64,000 bases of DNA, taken from contig NC_019678.1 in the NCBI RefSeq assembly GCF_000316665.1, positions 6,076,001 through 6,140,000 on the forward strand. Direction: 5' to 3'. The notes under the pieces were generated by a model, which was not told the origin of the DNA, ran no database searches, and saw only the letters and a program-made list of their open reading frames with translations. Each line of letters begins with the position of its first letter. The first letter of the stretch is position 1. Below are positions 55,992 through 64,000 of the stretch, piece by piece. This DNA comes from Rivularia sp. PCC 7116 (GTDB taxonomy: Bacteria; Cyanobacteriota; Cyanobacteriia; Cyanobacteriales; Nostocaceae). The translations under genes were made by a program, and so were the position numbers.

Positions 55992-57394
55992 GTGATATTT
56001 TTACATTAAACTCCGGAGATGCTACTGCTATTCAACAACATTACGAGCAGATAATTGAAACTTTATTACGAACGTTGCTAGATATTAAAAATTTGGGAGA
56101 GAATCAGCAACAAGATTTAAAAATATTTGATGGTGATAGATTAGTTTACGGACGAGATAATAATCAATTTAGAGACGAAATTTCTGGAATATCAGGACAG
56201 CTTTTAAATCCTCAATTAATTAGCGAACTTCAACAGTTACGCTCTACACCCGTTGGTAATGTTGTAGAAGGAGTAACTAACAAAAGAGTTGAATTAAATG
56301 GACAAGTTATTTTACATTCGGATGAAAATGGTAAAGTACTTGTTAACAATTTATTGGGTGAGCAAACGGTAAATAGAAGTCAAGAGAAGCCAGAAATTTT
56401 CCAAAAAAATAATTACATTAAAGAGCGTCAAGACTCAAATCAAATTCATGAAGGTGATTTTGTAAACACTGAATTAAATAATCATTCATCTTCAGTTAAA
56501 GAGGATGCAAATTTACCACTTACTAATGGTTCAACACGAGTTAAAGAGTCACTTAAAGTTTTAGAAGATAGTCCTTTAAAAAATATCTTACTGGCTGAAG
56601 TTGAACAGTTAAGAACTGAGTTAAAAGCATTGCAACAAGAACGTCATTTTTATCAAGAACTAATCTCTCAAAGGTTACGGCAACCCAAAAATACTTCATG
56701 GTGGCAGCAAGCTGTTAACAATGTTTCAACTGTCGTTCAAGGCGTGACTTCTGCTATAAAACTAGGAGTGCGGGAATTTAAAGATAATTCTGTACAACAT
56801 AAAGGTGCTGCATCTTTAAAAACTTTATTTCATCTCCAAACGCAACCTGGAGCAAATCAATATACTGCTGGAGAATACCAAATTTCCCGTCAAGGTTCTT
56901 TATACGAAGTATCTAACGAAGCAACGGGTAAACAAATAATGCAGTTTCGTTCAACCCCTTTGGGCGTAAAAGTCTCTCAAGGTAATTTGGACAGCACACA
57001 AATTCAAGATATTAGCAATTTACAACGTTCTCTGAAGAAAAATGAACCCCTACCTACAACCTTTACTCCTATAGGTAAACAAGAAGCTGAGTATTTTAAG
57101 AGCGTAGAAAGAGTGACTAACGCTCTGGTGCAATATGCTATAGCTCAACAAAAAGAAGTAGAAATTGATGGTGTATTTTCTTATAAATGGCGAGCTAGTC
57201 CGGAAGGTAGGGTGCATATTGAAGCTAAAGATGGACGTGGTGTGTTGTTAGAAAAGGATGGGGGAAAGCTCAAAAGTAATATGAGTCAAAAAGATTTAAC
57301 GTATTTTGAACAAATCTTACCAAAGCTGCAACCGTCACAACAAAATTTAGTAGAGTCCAAATCCAAGAATAACCAAGATTTTGAATTAGTTTAG
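55988..57394 (+). CDS. Hypothetical protein, 468 aa, in transfer operon
   Basis: No relaxase or nuclease motif could be found in it. It has an N-terminal helical part, a Ser/Asn-rich linker, a coiled coil near 205-235 (AEVEQLRTELKALQQERHFYQELI) and a C-terminal beta-rich domain reading AGEYQISRQGSLYEVSNEATGKQ. GAGGAG lies eight bases before the start. It lies between the coupling protein and the AAA ATPase. It may be an accessory DNA-processing or substrate protein; function is unknown. Confidence 0.6.
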   Translation: MSDIFTLNSGDATAIQQHYEQIIETLLRTLLDIKNLGENQQQDLKIFDGDRLVYGRDNNQFRDEISGISGQLLNPQLISELQQLRSTPVGNVVEGVTNKRVELNGQVILHSDENGKVLVNNLLGEQTVNRSQEKPEIFQKNNYIKERQDSNQIHEGDFVNTELNNHSSSVKEDANLPLTNGSTRVKESLKVLEDSPLKNILLAEVEQLRTELKALQQERHFYQELISQRLRQPKNTSWWQQAVNNVSTVVQGVTSAIKLGVREFKDNSVQHKGAASLKTLFHLQTQPGANQYTAGEYQISRQGSLYEVSNEATGKQIMQFRSTPLGVKVSQGNLDSTQIQDISNLQRSLKKNEPLPTTFTPIGKQEAEYFKSVERVTNALVQYAIAQQKEVEIDGVFSYKWRASPEGRVHIEAKDGRGVLLEKDGGKLKSNMSQKDLTYFEQILPKLQPSQQNLVESKSKNNQDFELV

Positions 57395-57418
57395 TACAAA
57401 ATTAATAACGGATTAACA

Positions 57419-59020
57419 ATGGAATTATCTTATTTAAACGTATTGATTGATTCAGGTGTTCCTGTAATTAACGTAACTGCTTCAACCAGAGAACGTGCAA
57501 CTGTTTTAGGGTCAATTATAAGAAACAGTGCTTCTCTAAAAAATGTTCCTGTATATCTATGGAATTCTGGCTGGGGATGCATGGAACAAGTAAATTGTAA
57601 TTCGGAAGATAAAGTAGATTTTGAAGCTATACATTCTAGTTGTTTATGCAAGCACGACCTAGATGTTTTTGATGTTTTTGAGTTTTTAATGGATTCTGAA
57701 AGAGAAGGAATATTTGTTTTTGAAAACTTATTTTCTTTAGGAAATACTGCGTCAGAAGAAGATAAATTTTTTTCTCACAAACTTATATCAAAAATCATTA
57801 ATATCTACTATGAACTTGAAAATAATAGTTTCTTCAAAAAACTAATCATTTTGACCACTGATAATGTTGAAATACCCTCAACTCTTGCTAGTTTAATTCC
57901 GACTTTATATAATCCATTGCCTTCTGAGAATGATATCGCTGATTACCTCAAAAAAGAATTACCATGTTTGACACAGAAAACTAATATATCGAGCCTAGTA
58001 AGTGCTGCTTCTGGTCTGACTATTGAAGAAATTCGCTTGGGGTTAAAAATTGCTATTCGTCCTGAAGAGACAACAAATATTCATGATTTATTAAAGCAAC
58101 TTTTAGCTTACAAGATTAATCGCTTTCGTTCTTTGAATTTGAATTTTGTTTCAAAGCCAAGCGTACCTGATTTTGGCGGTTTAGATTTATTCAAGAAGTT
58201 TACCCACAGAGCCAAACTGGATTTTTCAACGGAAGCCAGGAAAGCGAATATTCCTCTTCCCAAAGGATGTTTACTAGTAGGGCCACCCGGAACTGGTAAA
58301 ACTTTAGCAGCTAATGTCTGTGCTTCTCTTCTAGGTTTTCCTCTTGTTAGTGTAGATACTGCAGCAGTTGTGAGCGGTGGTGCTACATATTTGAAGCGTA
58401 CTTTGGAGCGGGTTGAAGCTTGCGCTCCAGTAGTGCTTTACTTTGATGAGTTAGATAAGCTATTTTCTAATTCATCAACAGGTGGTGAAGATACTAATTC
58501 TACACAGATTTTAGGAACTCTACTTACTTGGTTGCAGGACAAAAAAACTGCGGTGTTTGTGGTTGCTACTCTCAATAGAATTGATGTGTTACCACCAGAG
58601 CTAACCAGGATGGGAAGATTTGATGAAATATTTTATGTGGGATTCCCTCAAGCTTACGAGCGTAAGGAAATTTTAATGATGCATTTAGCGAGATTTGATA
58701 AGCGATACAAGGATAGTGATGTGCTTACACAAAAAGAATGGCGGATTATTCTCAATAAAACTGTTAATTGTACTGGCGCGGAATTAGCTCGGATGGTGGA
58801 GAAGGCTGCTCGCAAATTGTTTCATCAAGGGCTTAAAATGAATATTGGTTTGAATGAATTATTGGAACAACGGGACTCGATGGTGCCGTTGTATGTCAGG
58901 GACACTGATAGAATTTTGGCGATCGCTAACCGTGCTAAGTATTTTTCACAACCCGCTAGCAGTGAAGATACATCGGTGTTTGCCCCTGCTATTACTTCCT
59001 TTTGGGGCGATGCGGTATAA
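57419..59020 (+). CDS. Ycf46-like AAA ATPase
   Basis: The 533-residue protein has an N-terminal half like Ycf46 (VLIDSGVPVINVTASTRERA, then SLIPTLYNPLPSENDIADYL) and a standard AAA module. Walker A is LLVGPPGTGKTLAANVCASLL, Walker B is VVLYFDELDKLFS, sensor 1 is VVATLNRID, and the arginine finger region is ELTRMGRFDEIFYVGFP. Ycf46 proteins are cyanobacterial/plastid AAA proteins of largely unknown role. Here the gene is part of a mobile element and follows the transfer genes, so it may act on transfer or replication complexes. Confidence 0.87.
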   Translation: MELSYLNVLIDSGVPVINVTASTRERATVLGSIIRNSASLKNVPVYLWNSGWGCMEQVNCNSEDKVDFEAIHSSCLCKHDLDVFDVFEFLMDSEREGIFVFENLFSLGNTASEEDKFFSHKLISKIINIYYELENNSFFKKLIILTTDNVEIPSTLASLIPTLYNPLPSENDIADYLKKELPCLTQKTNISSLVSAASGLTIEEIRLGLKIAIRPEETTNIHDLLKQLLAYKINRFRSLNLNFVSKPSVPDFGGLDLFKKFTHRAKLDFSTEARKANIPLPKGCLLVGPPGTGKTLAANVCASLLGFPLVSVDTAAVVSGGATYLKRTLERVEACAPVVLYFDELDKLFSNSSTGGEDTNSTQILGTLLTWLQDKKTAVFVVATLNRIDVLPPELTRMGRFDEIFYVGFPQAYERKEILMMHLARFDKRYKDSDVLTQKEWRIILNKTVNCTGAELARMVEKAARKLFHQGLKMNIGLNELLEQRDSMVPLYVRDTDRILAIANRAKYFSQPASSEDTSVFAPAITSFWGDAV

Positions 59021-59055
59021 GATTATAGCTATAAATAATAGCTAACTCTAATAAC

Positions 59056-59403
59056 CTATACCGTTTGTACTAGTGAAGCAGATTCAGTTTTCGCTTGATT
59101 TTCTACTAGGGAATTAGCGATTAAATTCAATACCTCAGACTTGCGCTCTATCGACATCGAACCAATTAGCGATCGCAAATCAACCGTGTCTAGCATTGAC
59201 TCCCCATTTAAAAGAGAAAAATAATAAATCTTTGCATCACTTGGTAGTGCAGCTATCAAGTTGAAAAGAGTTTCAGCCATCAAATCTTTACCTTTCCTGA
59301 ATTGGCTAATCTGACATTCTTGTACTCCACTACTAAGTGCCAAAGATTTTGCAGGTATACCAAATTTTTTCAGTGTTTGAATAAAAGCTTTTCTGTAATC
59401 CAT
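59056..59403 (-). CDS. Small HTH repressor, 115 aa
   Basis: An HTH is visible in IPAKSLALSSGVQECQISQFRKGKDLMAETLFNLIAALPSDA. It has the same plan as the 108-aa repressor at 38052-38378 (N-terminal HTH, then a short alpha-rich tail) although sequence identity is low. It is divergent from the ASCH-methyltransferase gene and convergent with the AAA gene. A palindrome upstream (59525-59542) is a candidate operator for autoregulation and for control of the methyltransferase gene. Confidence 0.75.
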   Translation of the reverse strand: MDYRKAFIQTLKKFGIPAKSLALSSGVQECQISQFRKGKDLMAETLFNLIAALPSDAKIYYFSLLNGESMLDTVDLRSLIGSMSIERKSEVLNLIANSLVENQAKTESASLVQTV

Positions 59404-59524
59404 CTTTATATAATAAATATAATTTTGAGCCGTTTAATTATATAATTCTATAAGTAGCTAACTCGCAATAGAGATTCTCGGCGAATAATTTAATGCTACC
59501 AGATTAAGCAGGTTGCGACTTCGT

Positions 59525-59542
59525 ATTGCGACTAAGCGCAAT
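59525..59542. promoter_or_regulatory. Candidate operator ATTGCG-N6-CGCAAT
   Basis: ATTGCGACTAAGCGCAAT is a perfect 6-6-6 inverted repeat in the divergent spacer, and a TTGCGACT direct repeat lies just before it. It resembles the ATTGCT-type operators at the other repressor in outline only. Confidence 0.4.
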
Positions 59543-59689
59543 AAAGAAAGCATATTCTCCCGAACTAAAAAATATCAAGTTAAATAGTTGACGGCTATAT
59601 AGCAATAGCTCTTATTTTTGCTTCTATTTAAGAATCAAGTGTGTTTGCTCCTAGTTGGTAGAGGATTCATCCGTAAGGAAGATATCAAA

Positions 59690-61579
59690 ATGACAACTCT
59701 TTTTGACATTGAATTATATCAGGACTTTGAAAAACAAGGCACTCAACGCGACTGGGATAAAGTTTTTTATGACCCTGCTTGGGATGAACCAGACGGTCAC
59801 AGTCTTCCCAAAATCGAGCAAAACAAATTTTTGGGAGAGGAAGAGGAGAATTTATCCCCTGAGAACAAATGTTTGTCAGGACTATCTGATTCAAAATTTT
59901 CTGAATCTATAACGGTCAAATCGGCGGATACGGAAGAATTAACCCCAACTCCTCAAAGTTCGATTCAACGGGAGCAAGAATCTGACCGATTATTATCTAA
60001 TCATTCTTTGAAAGCAATCAGCTTGTGGCAGCCTTATTGCTCATTGATTGCTTTGGGTATAAAACAGTATGAGACTAGAAGCTGGAAAACCAACTATAGA
60101 GGTAAGCTATTAATTTGCTCCACAGCTAAACTAACTAAAAAGCAATATCAACAGTATCGTTCTATTTGTAGTAGCGTCGAATTACCAGCTTGGAACGAAA
60201 TTAATTTTCCATGTGGAAAGGCGATCGCCGTTTGCGATTTAGTAGATTGCATCCCTATAACACCCTCGCTTATTACCCAGCAATCAGAAACAGAAATAAA
60301 GAGTGGTGATTGGGAAGTTGGACGTTATGCATGGAAGTTGGAAAATATTCAACCAATAACAGAACCGTTTGCTGTTAAGGGTAAGCAAGGACTATTCAAT
60401 ATTTCTGTTGATACTCTCCCATCTAATCCTGAAATAGCAGAATTAATAAAGACTCAGGAAACAACTACTCCTATTCCATCAGAAGATTATTTAAAATCTA
60501 ATGCAGGGAGTAGGGGACAGGGATCTCTTAGCAATAAATCATTATCATCAGACGAATGGTACACTCCACCTCATATATCTGATCTTGTTACTCAGGTGCT
60601 TGGACAAATTACTCTTGACCCTTGCGCGGATGAAGGTAAGCACATAAGAGCAGCGCAGCACTACACAGTTCTTGATGACGGTTTAATTCAAGAGTGGAAC
60701 GGACGTATATTTATGAATCCTCCGTACTCTGCGCCAAGTGTGTGGATAAAAAAGTTGCAAGCTGAATTTGAATCGGGACGGGTAACGGAAGCTATCGCAC
60801 TAGTTCCTGCTGCTACGGATACTAGGTGGCTATCTCCACTACTGAAATCTCAACCCGTTTGTTTTTGGACTGGTCGAATCAAGTTCCTTGATATGAGTTA
60901 CAAACCAAGATTATCAGCTCGGCAATCGCACTGTCTGGTTTACTGGGGTGGAAATTGGGAAAGGTTTAAGGAAGTGTTTGACCCTTATGGTGTTGTTTAT
61001 CCTCCAGCATCTATGTGGGTTGACAAAAATGTTTCTACCCAGGATACAGTACTAACGGTTAACTCAACCATTAGTACTCATGAGCAAGAGGAAACGGACA
61101 CAGTACTAATGGTTAACTCAACCGTTAGTACTCATGAGCAAGAAGAAACAGAACCAGTACTACCTGTTGAGCGAACCGTTAGTACTTCCGAGCAAGAGGA
61201 AACGGACACAGCACTAATGGTTAACTCAACCGTTAGTACTCCCGAGCAAGAGGAAACGGACACAGTACTAATGGTTAACTCAACCGTTAGTACTCCCGAG
61301 CAAGAAGAAACAGAACCAGTACTAACGGTTAACCCAACCATTAGTACTAAAAGAAGAAATCGGGGAAAGGGCACGGGCAGAATTCAGATACGAACTATTA
61401 CCAAGAAGAATGGTAAACAGTACCAACAGGCTTGGTATGACTGGCAGCTAAAAAGTGGTGAAAAAATAATTTCTAAAAGTACTTATATTCCAAAGCGGTT
61501 ATTAACTCAGATTCAGCAATTAGAGGTTGATAAGACACCAGTTCGAGCAATTTTGAAGGTATTAGGAATCAATCAATAA
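59690..61579 (+). CDS. ASCH domain fused to phage-type Dam methyltransferase
   Basis: From the ATG at 59690 (AAGGAAG upstream) the product is 629 residues. An acidic leader precedes an ASCH domain (LKAISLWQPYCSLIALGIKQYETRSW, then KGKQGLFNI; about 105-235). A DNA N6-adenine methyltransferase domain follows (DEWYTPP, ITLDPCADE, RIFMNPPYSAPSVWIKKL with the NPPY catalytic motif, WTGRIKFL; about 285-435). Then come six 18-residue repeats (about 454-553) and a basic domain (TGRIQIRTITKKNGKQYQQAWYDW). ASCH domains are RNA- or modified-nucleotide-binding folds. The likely task is protection of the element by base modification; this is inferred. Confidence 0.85.
   Translation: MTTLFDIELYQDFEKQGTQRDWDKVFYDPAWDEPDGHSLPKIEQNKFLGEEEENLSPENKCLSGLSDSKFSESITVKSADTEELTPTPQSSIQREQESDRLLSNHSLKAISLWQPYCSLIALGIKQYETRSWKTNYRGKLLICSTAKLTKKQYQQYRSICSSVELPAWNEINFPCGKAIAVCDLVDCIPITPSLITQQSETEIKSGDWEVGRYAWKLENIQPITEPFAVKGKQGLFNISVDTLPSNPEIAELIKTQETTTPIPSEDYLKSNAGSRGQGSLSNKSLSSDEWYTPPHISDLVTQVLGQITLDPCADEGKHIRAAQHYTVLDDGLIQEWNGRIFMNPPYSAPSVWIKKLQAEFESGRVTEAIALVPAATDTRWLSPLLKSQPVCFWTGRIKFLDMSYKPRLSARQSHCLVYWGGNWERFKEVFDPYGVVYPPASMWVDKNVSTQDTVLTVNSTISTHEQEETDTVLMVNSTVSTHEQEETEPVLPVERTVSTSEQEETDTALMVNSTVSTPEQEETDTVLMVNSTVSTPEQEETEPVLTVNPTISTKRRNRGKGTGRIQIRTITKKNGKQYQQAWYDWQLKSGEKIISKSTYIPKRLLTQIQQLEVDKTPVRAILKVLGINQ
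61048..61348. repeat. Six 54-bp repeats, each with a 13-5-13 hairpin
   Basis: Hairpins of the form AGTACTAAYGGTT, five bases (AACTC), AACCRTTAGTACT start at 61048, 61102, 61156, 61210, 61264 and 61318, an exact 54-base period. Left arms 1 and 6 read ACGGTT and the others mostly ATGGTT; copy 3 has a diverged left arm. They lie within the C-terminal part of the ASCH-Dam gene. Confidence 0.85.
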
Positions 61580-61649
61580 GCCAGGGAATACAATCCACGC
61601 TCAGCTAGTCCGTCAGCGGGGCTTTTGGCATTAAACAGTGGCGAATCAA

Positions 61650-62555
61650 TCATCGAACAGCCCAAATAGCACCCTTAAGAACCATAAAATCAATAAAAGC
61701 CTGAATCCGTGGTGAAACTAGTCGTCGTTCTAAATAAAGCGCTGTAAAAGGCACTTCGGGCGGTCTGTAATCAGCCAAAATTTCTTCTAATTTACCCTCA
61801 GTTAAAGCGTTTATAGCCATAAACCCAGGCATTTGACTAATACCCATACCTAACATAGCAGCTTGACCTACAGCTTCCCCATCATCAATAGTTAGTGTAC
61901 CCGTGAAATTCCTGCGTTCAATTTGTTCATCAATAGTAAAAAACCAAGGTACCAGACGACCCGTTTTGCGATTGCGGAAATTTAAGCAGTTGTATTGAGC
62001 TAATTCCTCCGGATGTTGCGGTCTTCCATAGCGTTCTAAATATTCAGGAGTCGCACAAGTAATTAAAGGGTCAAGAAATAACCTTCTGGCAATTAAATTA
62101 GCGCTATCAGCTAATTCTCCAACGCGAATTACTACATCAAAACCTTCAGCAGCTAAATCAACGTCTCTATCATCAAGAGAAAGGTCAACGGATATTTGGG
62201 GATAATCTCTTCTAAACTGAGCTAATAAAATTGTTCCCCACATTCTCCCATAGGCTGTAGACATACTAACTTTCAGTCGTCCACTCGGTTCTGTTTTCGT
62301 ATCTTTTAACTCTTGAACTAAGTCATCCATTTCTTCTAAAAGTCTTTGAGCTACTTCATAAAATCTTTCCCCTTCGTTAGTCAAACTCACGCTGCGGGTA
62401 GTTCGGTGTAGTAGTTTAACTCCTAACTCCTCTTCGAGTTTCGCGACTGCTTTACTAGTAGCCGGAGGAGAAAGACTTAATACATTCGCAGCTTCGACGA
62501 AGCTTTTGGTTTGGGCAACTCGAACAAAGGTTTTGATATTACTCAGGCTTTTCAT
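61650..62555 (-). CDS. LysR-family transcriptional regulator
   Basis: The N-terminal winged HTH is FVRVAQTKSFVEAANVLSLSPPATSKAVAKLEEELGVKLLHRTTRSVSLT. The effector domain has SGRLKVSMSTAYGRMWG, FDVVIRVGELADSANLIARRL and GMGISQMPGFMA, as in the CrgA/DsdC-like group. Length is 301. It is divergent from a SnoaL-like gene and a quinone oxidoreductase, which it probably controls with an unknown inducer. It marks the return to ordinary chromosome. Confidence 0.93.
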   Translation of the reverse strand: MKSLSNIKTFVRVAQTKSFVEAANVLSLSPPATSKAVAKLEEELGVKLLHRTTRSVSLTNEGERFYEVAQRLLEEMDDLVQELKDTKTEPSGRLKVSMSTAYGRMWGTILLAQFRRDYPQISVDLSLDDRDVDLAAEGFDVVIRVGELADSANLIARRLFLDPLITCATPEYLERYGRPQHPEELAQYNCLNFRNRKTGRLVPWFFTIDEQIERRNFTGTLTIDDGEAVGQAAMLGMGISQMPGFMAINALTEGKLEEILADYRPPEVPFTALYLERRLVSPRIQAFIDFMVLKGAIWAVR

Positions 62556-62660
62556 CTCTTATTAGTGAATAAAAGTAAATAATAAAATAACTTTTAGCCT
62601 ATTTATCTTACTTTATTTAAAGATTATTCTGTATTTAGAAACAAAAAAGGAGACAAAACT

Positions 62661-63161
62661 ATGAATTCACAAGAAGTTGTTGATGCTATTGCTCAATCCG
62701 AACGCATCGGTCGTCAAATTTACAAGGGTTTTAACGAGCGCAATCTCGACCTCTGGGATGAAGTAATTGCTTCTGATGTGGAAGTACGTAGCACTGTTGG
62801 CACAATGCCATTGATTGGTAGAGAAGCACTCAAAAATTGGGCTGCTCAATTCCAATCTGGATTTCGACCTCGATTGGATTTGGTAGACGAAATTTACGGT
62901 GTAAATCGCGCTACCATCGCTGTTAATTTGAATTGGAAGCATGACAAGGAATTTTTTGGATTAGAACCCACTGGGAGAATGGGTACTTCAATTGAGTATT
63001 TTATTCTTTGGATAAATAACGGTCAGGTAACGCGCTTTTGGGTAGCAGACCATACGATGGATTTGACTATGTATTTGATTCGCGAACGGGGAATGCACTA
63101 TCCCCAGAATTTTATCCCAGAACCAATTATTCGCGGTTTGGAAGCTAGCAAATTTGATTAA
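62661..63161 (+). CDS. SnoaL/NTF2-like polyketide-cyclase-fold protein
   Basis: The 166-residue protein has the SnoaL-like cone fold: FNERNLDLWDEVIASDVEVRSTVG, GREALKNWAAQFQSGFRPRLDLVDEIYG and GRMGTSIEYFILWINNGQVTRFWVADHT. SnoaL-type proteins catalyse small-molecule cyclisation or isomerisation, but many are binding folds of unknown role. AGGAG precedes the ATG by eight bases. It is the first gene after LysR and likely pairs with the downstream oxidoreductase. Confidence 0.85.
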   Translation: MNSQEVVDAIAQSERIGRQIYKGFNERNLDLWDEVIASDVEVRSTVGTMPLIGREALKNWAAQFQSGFRPRLDLVDEIYGVNRATIAVNLNWKHDKEFFGLEPTGRMGTSIEYFILWINNGQVTRFWVADHTMDLTMYLIRERGMHYPQNFIPEPIIRGLEASKFD

Positions 63162-63234
63162 TCAGAAAGTGCAAGCAATTCATTTTTACTGACAAAGAAA
63201 TTTTCAACTATTGAGCTTACAAAGCAATATAACT

Positions 63235-64000
63235 ATGAAAACCATTCAAGTAACCGAACATGGTGCGGCAGATGTTCTTAAATTAATCGAAACAGAAATT
63301 CCCCAACCAAAGCCCGGACAAACTTTAGTTAAAATCCACTATGCAGGAGTAAATTTTATCGATGTAGCGATGCGTCGCGGTTGGTATCCCAATCCACCTG
63401 TTCCTACTCCCTTTATTCCCGGTCCTGAAGGGGCTGGTGAAGTGATTGCTATCGGAGAAGGTGTAACCGAGGTAAAAGTAGGCGACCGCGTTAGCTTTAT
63501 GCAGGAAGAAGAGGCTGGTTTAGACCGTGCATATGCTGAATATATTCCTATTGCGGCTTGGAAACTAATTCCTCTTCCCGATGATATCTCTTTTGAGACG
63601 GCAGCAGCTATGACAGCCCAGGGTTTAACAACCCACTATATGATGAACGATTTTGTGCGGCTTGAGCCTGGAAAGACTGTCTTAATTCATGCAGCAGCAG
63701 GGGGAATGGGTTTAAATCTCGTCCAGTGGGCAAAACATCTGGGTGCATTTGTTATCGGTACTGCGTCTAGCGAGCATAAAGCACAAAGAGCTTTGGCATT
63801 AGGGGCTTCGGAGATTATTAACTATACCCAAGAAAATTTTGTCGAGCGAGTCAAAAAATTTACTGATGGTAAAGGTGCAGATTTAATCATAGACGGAGTA
63901 GGTAAAACAACCTTGTCAGGTGACTTTGAAGCGGTTGCAACACGGGGACATATTGTGACCTACGGAATTGCTGGTGGTATGCCAGACAATATCAATCCTT
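63235..64000 (+). CDS. NADPH:quinone oxidoreductase (zeta-crystallin family), partial
   Basis: The gene is cut by the window edge after 255 codons. It has MKTIQVTEHGAADVLKLIETEIPQP, GVNFIDVAMRRGWYP, PGPEGAGEVIAIGEGV and the nucleotide-binding VLIHAAAGGMGLNLVQWAKHLGA, all typical of the Qor/zeta-crystallin MDR group. It reduces quinones with NADPH. It lies 73 bases after the SnoaL-like gene on the same strand, likely one operon. Confidence 0.93.
   Translation, partial: MKTIQVTEHGAADVLKLIETEIPQPKPGQTLVKIHYAGVNFIDVAMRRGWYPNPPVPTPFIPGPEGAGEVIAIGEGVTEVKVGDRVSFMQEEEAGLDRAYAEYIPIAAWKLIPLPDDISFETAAAMTAQGLTTHYMMNDFVRLEPGKTVLIHAAAGGMGLNLVQWAKHLGAFVIGTASSEHKAQRALALGASEIINYTQENFVERVKKFTDGKGADLIIDGVGKTTLSGDFEAVATRGHIVTYGIAGGMPDNINP

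Larger units (their letters stand above)
33418..61600. mobile_element. Integrative element with T4SS and its own replication module
   Basis: The stretch from the tRNA-Cys to the LysR gene contains an integrase at the tRNA-proximal end, an excisionase-like protein, two small repressors and a replication initiator with internal iterons. It also contains a DnaB helicase, a ParB-domain protein, a VirB/VirD4-like secretion operon and a DNA methyltransferase. Nearly all main genes run on the plus strand. This is the content of an integrative and conjugative element or an integrated plasmid. The left end is placed at the tRNA. The right end is estimated from the return of ordinary genes. No second att repeat was found in the window, so the limits are approximate. 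Confidence 0.65.

Noticed and set aside
55988-57394. Relaxase identity for the 468-aa protein
   Set aside because: No HUH or Tyr-nuclease motif can be seen; left as hypothetical.
61048-61348. Possible CRISPR array
   Set aside because: The 54-bp units are contiguous with no variable spacers and are in frame with the gene; not CRISPR.
61132-61374. 80-codon antisense frame across the 54-bp repeats
   Set aside because: It arises only from repeat symmetry opposite the methyltransferase gene.

Overview
The window looks like chromosome from a filamentous cyanobacterium, probably Nostocales. It has IsiA/Pcb chlorophyll antennae, flavodoxin, a CpcT-type phycobilin lyase, an SLH-domain porin, frequent HIP1 octamers (GCGATCGC), heptanucleotide tandem repeats and AT-rich spacers with many small palindromes. 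Placement at genus level is not possible from the sequence alone.

Positions 1-3.7 kb hold a broken fragment of a calcium-binding-repeat type gene, two orphan proteins (one with a C-terminal SUKH/SMI1-like domain) and a bile-acid:Na+ symporter family transporter. Positions 4.2-26.4 kb form an iron-limitation island. It encodes an SLH iron-uptake porin with a Gly/Glu-repeat lipoprotein, two FutA ferric-binding proteins, the FutB permease, the FutC ATPase, an imelysin (EfeO-like) lipoprotein, a HugZ-like haem-utilisation protein, a CobW-like P-loop protein, a YwiC-like membrane protein and a ferric-reductase-like membrane protein. It also encodes flavodoxin (isiB) and three IsiA/Pcb-family antenna proteins. 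A 20-bp motif is identical upstream of both futA genes, with relatives upstream of isiA and the imelysin gene. mltA and moaA sit inside the island without an obvious link to iron.

Positions 26.8-33.3 kb are ordinary chromosome: a FIST sensor paired with a GAF histidine kinase, a TPR protein, a CpcT-family lyase and a CpdA-like phosphodiesterase. A tRNA-Cys(GCA) follows at 33.35 kb.

From the tRNA to about 61.6 kb lies an integrative element. In order it carries a tyrosine integrase, two Uma2 nucleases, an excisionase-like HTH protein, a repressor facing two palindromic operators, a winged-helix replication initiator and a DnaB helicase. It continues with a ParB-domain protein, a VirB/Tra-like type IV secretion operon with a VirD4/TraG coupling ATPase, a Ycf46-like AAA ATPase, a second small repressor and an ASCH-plus-Dam methyltransferase protein. 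The initiator gene contains six near-perfect 16-bp palindromes spaced 19-20 bp apart. The spacing is not a multiple of three, so selection acts on DNA: this looks like a replication origin inside the initiator gene, followed by DnaB, similar in layout to the lambda O/P region. I saw no relaxase and no second att site.

From 61.65 kb to the end the chromosome resumes with a LysR regulator divergent from a SnoaL-like protein and a quinone oxidoreductase cut off by the window edge.
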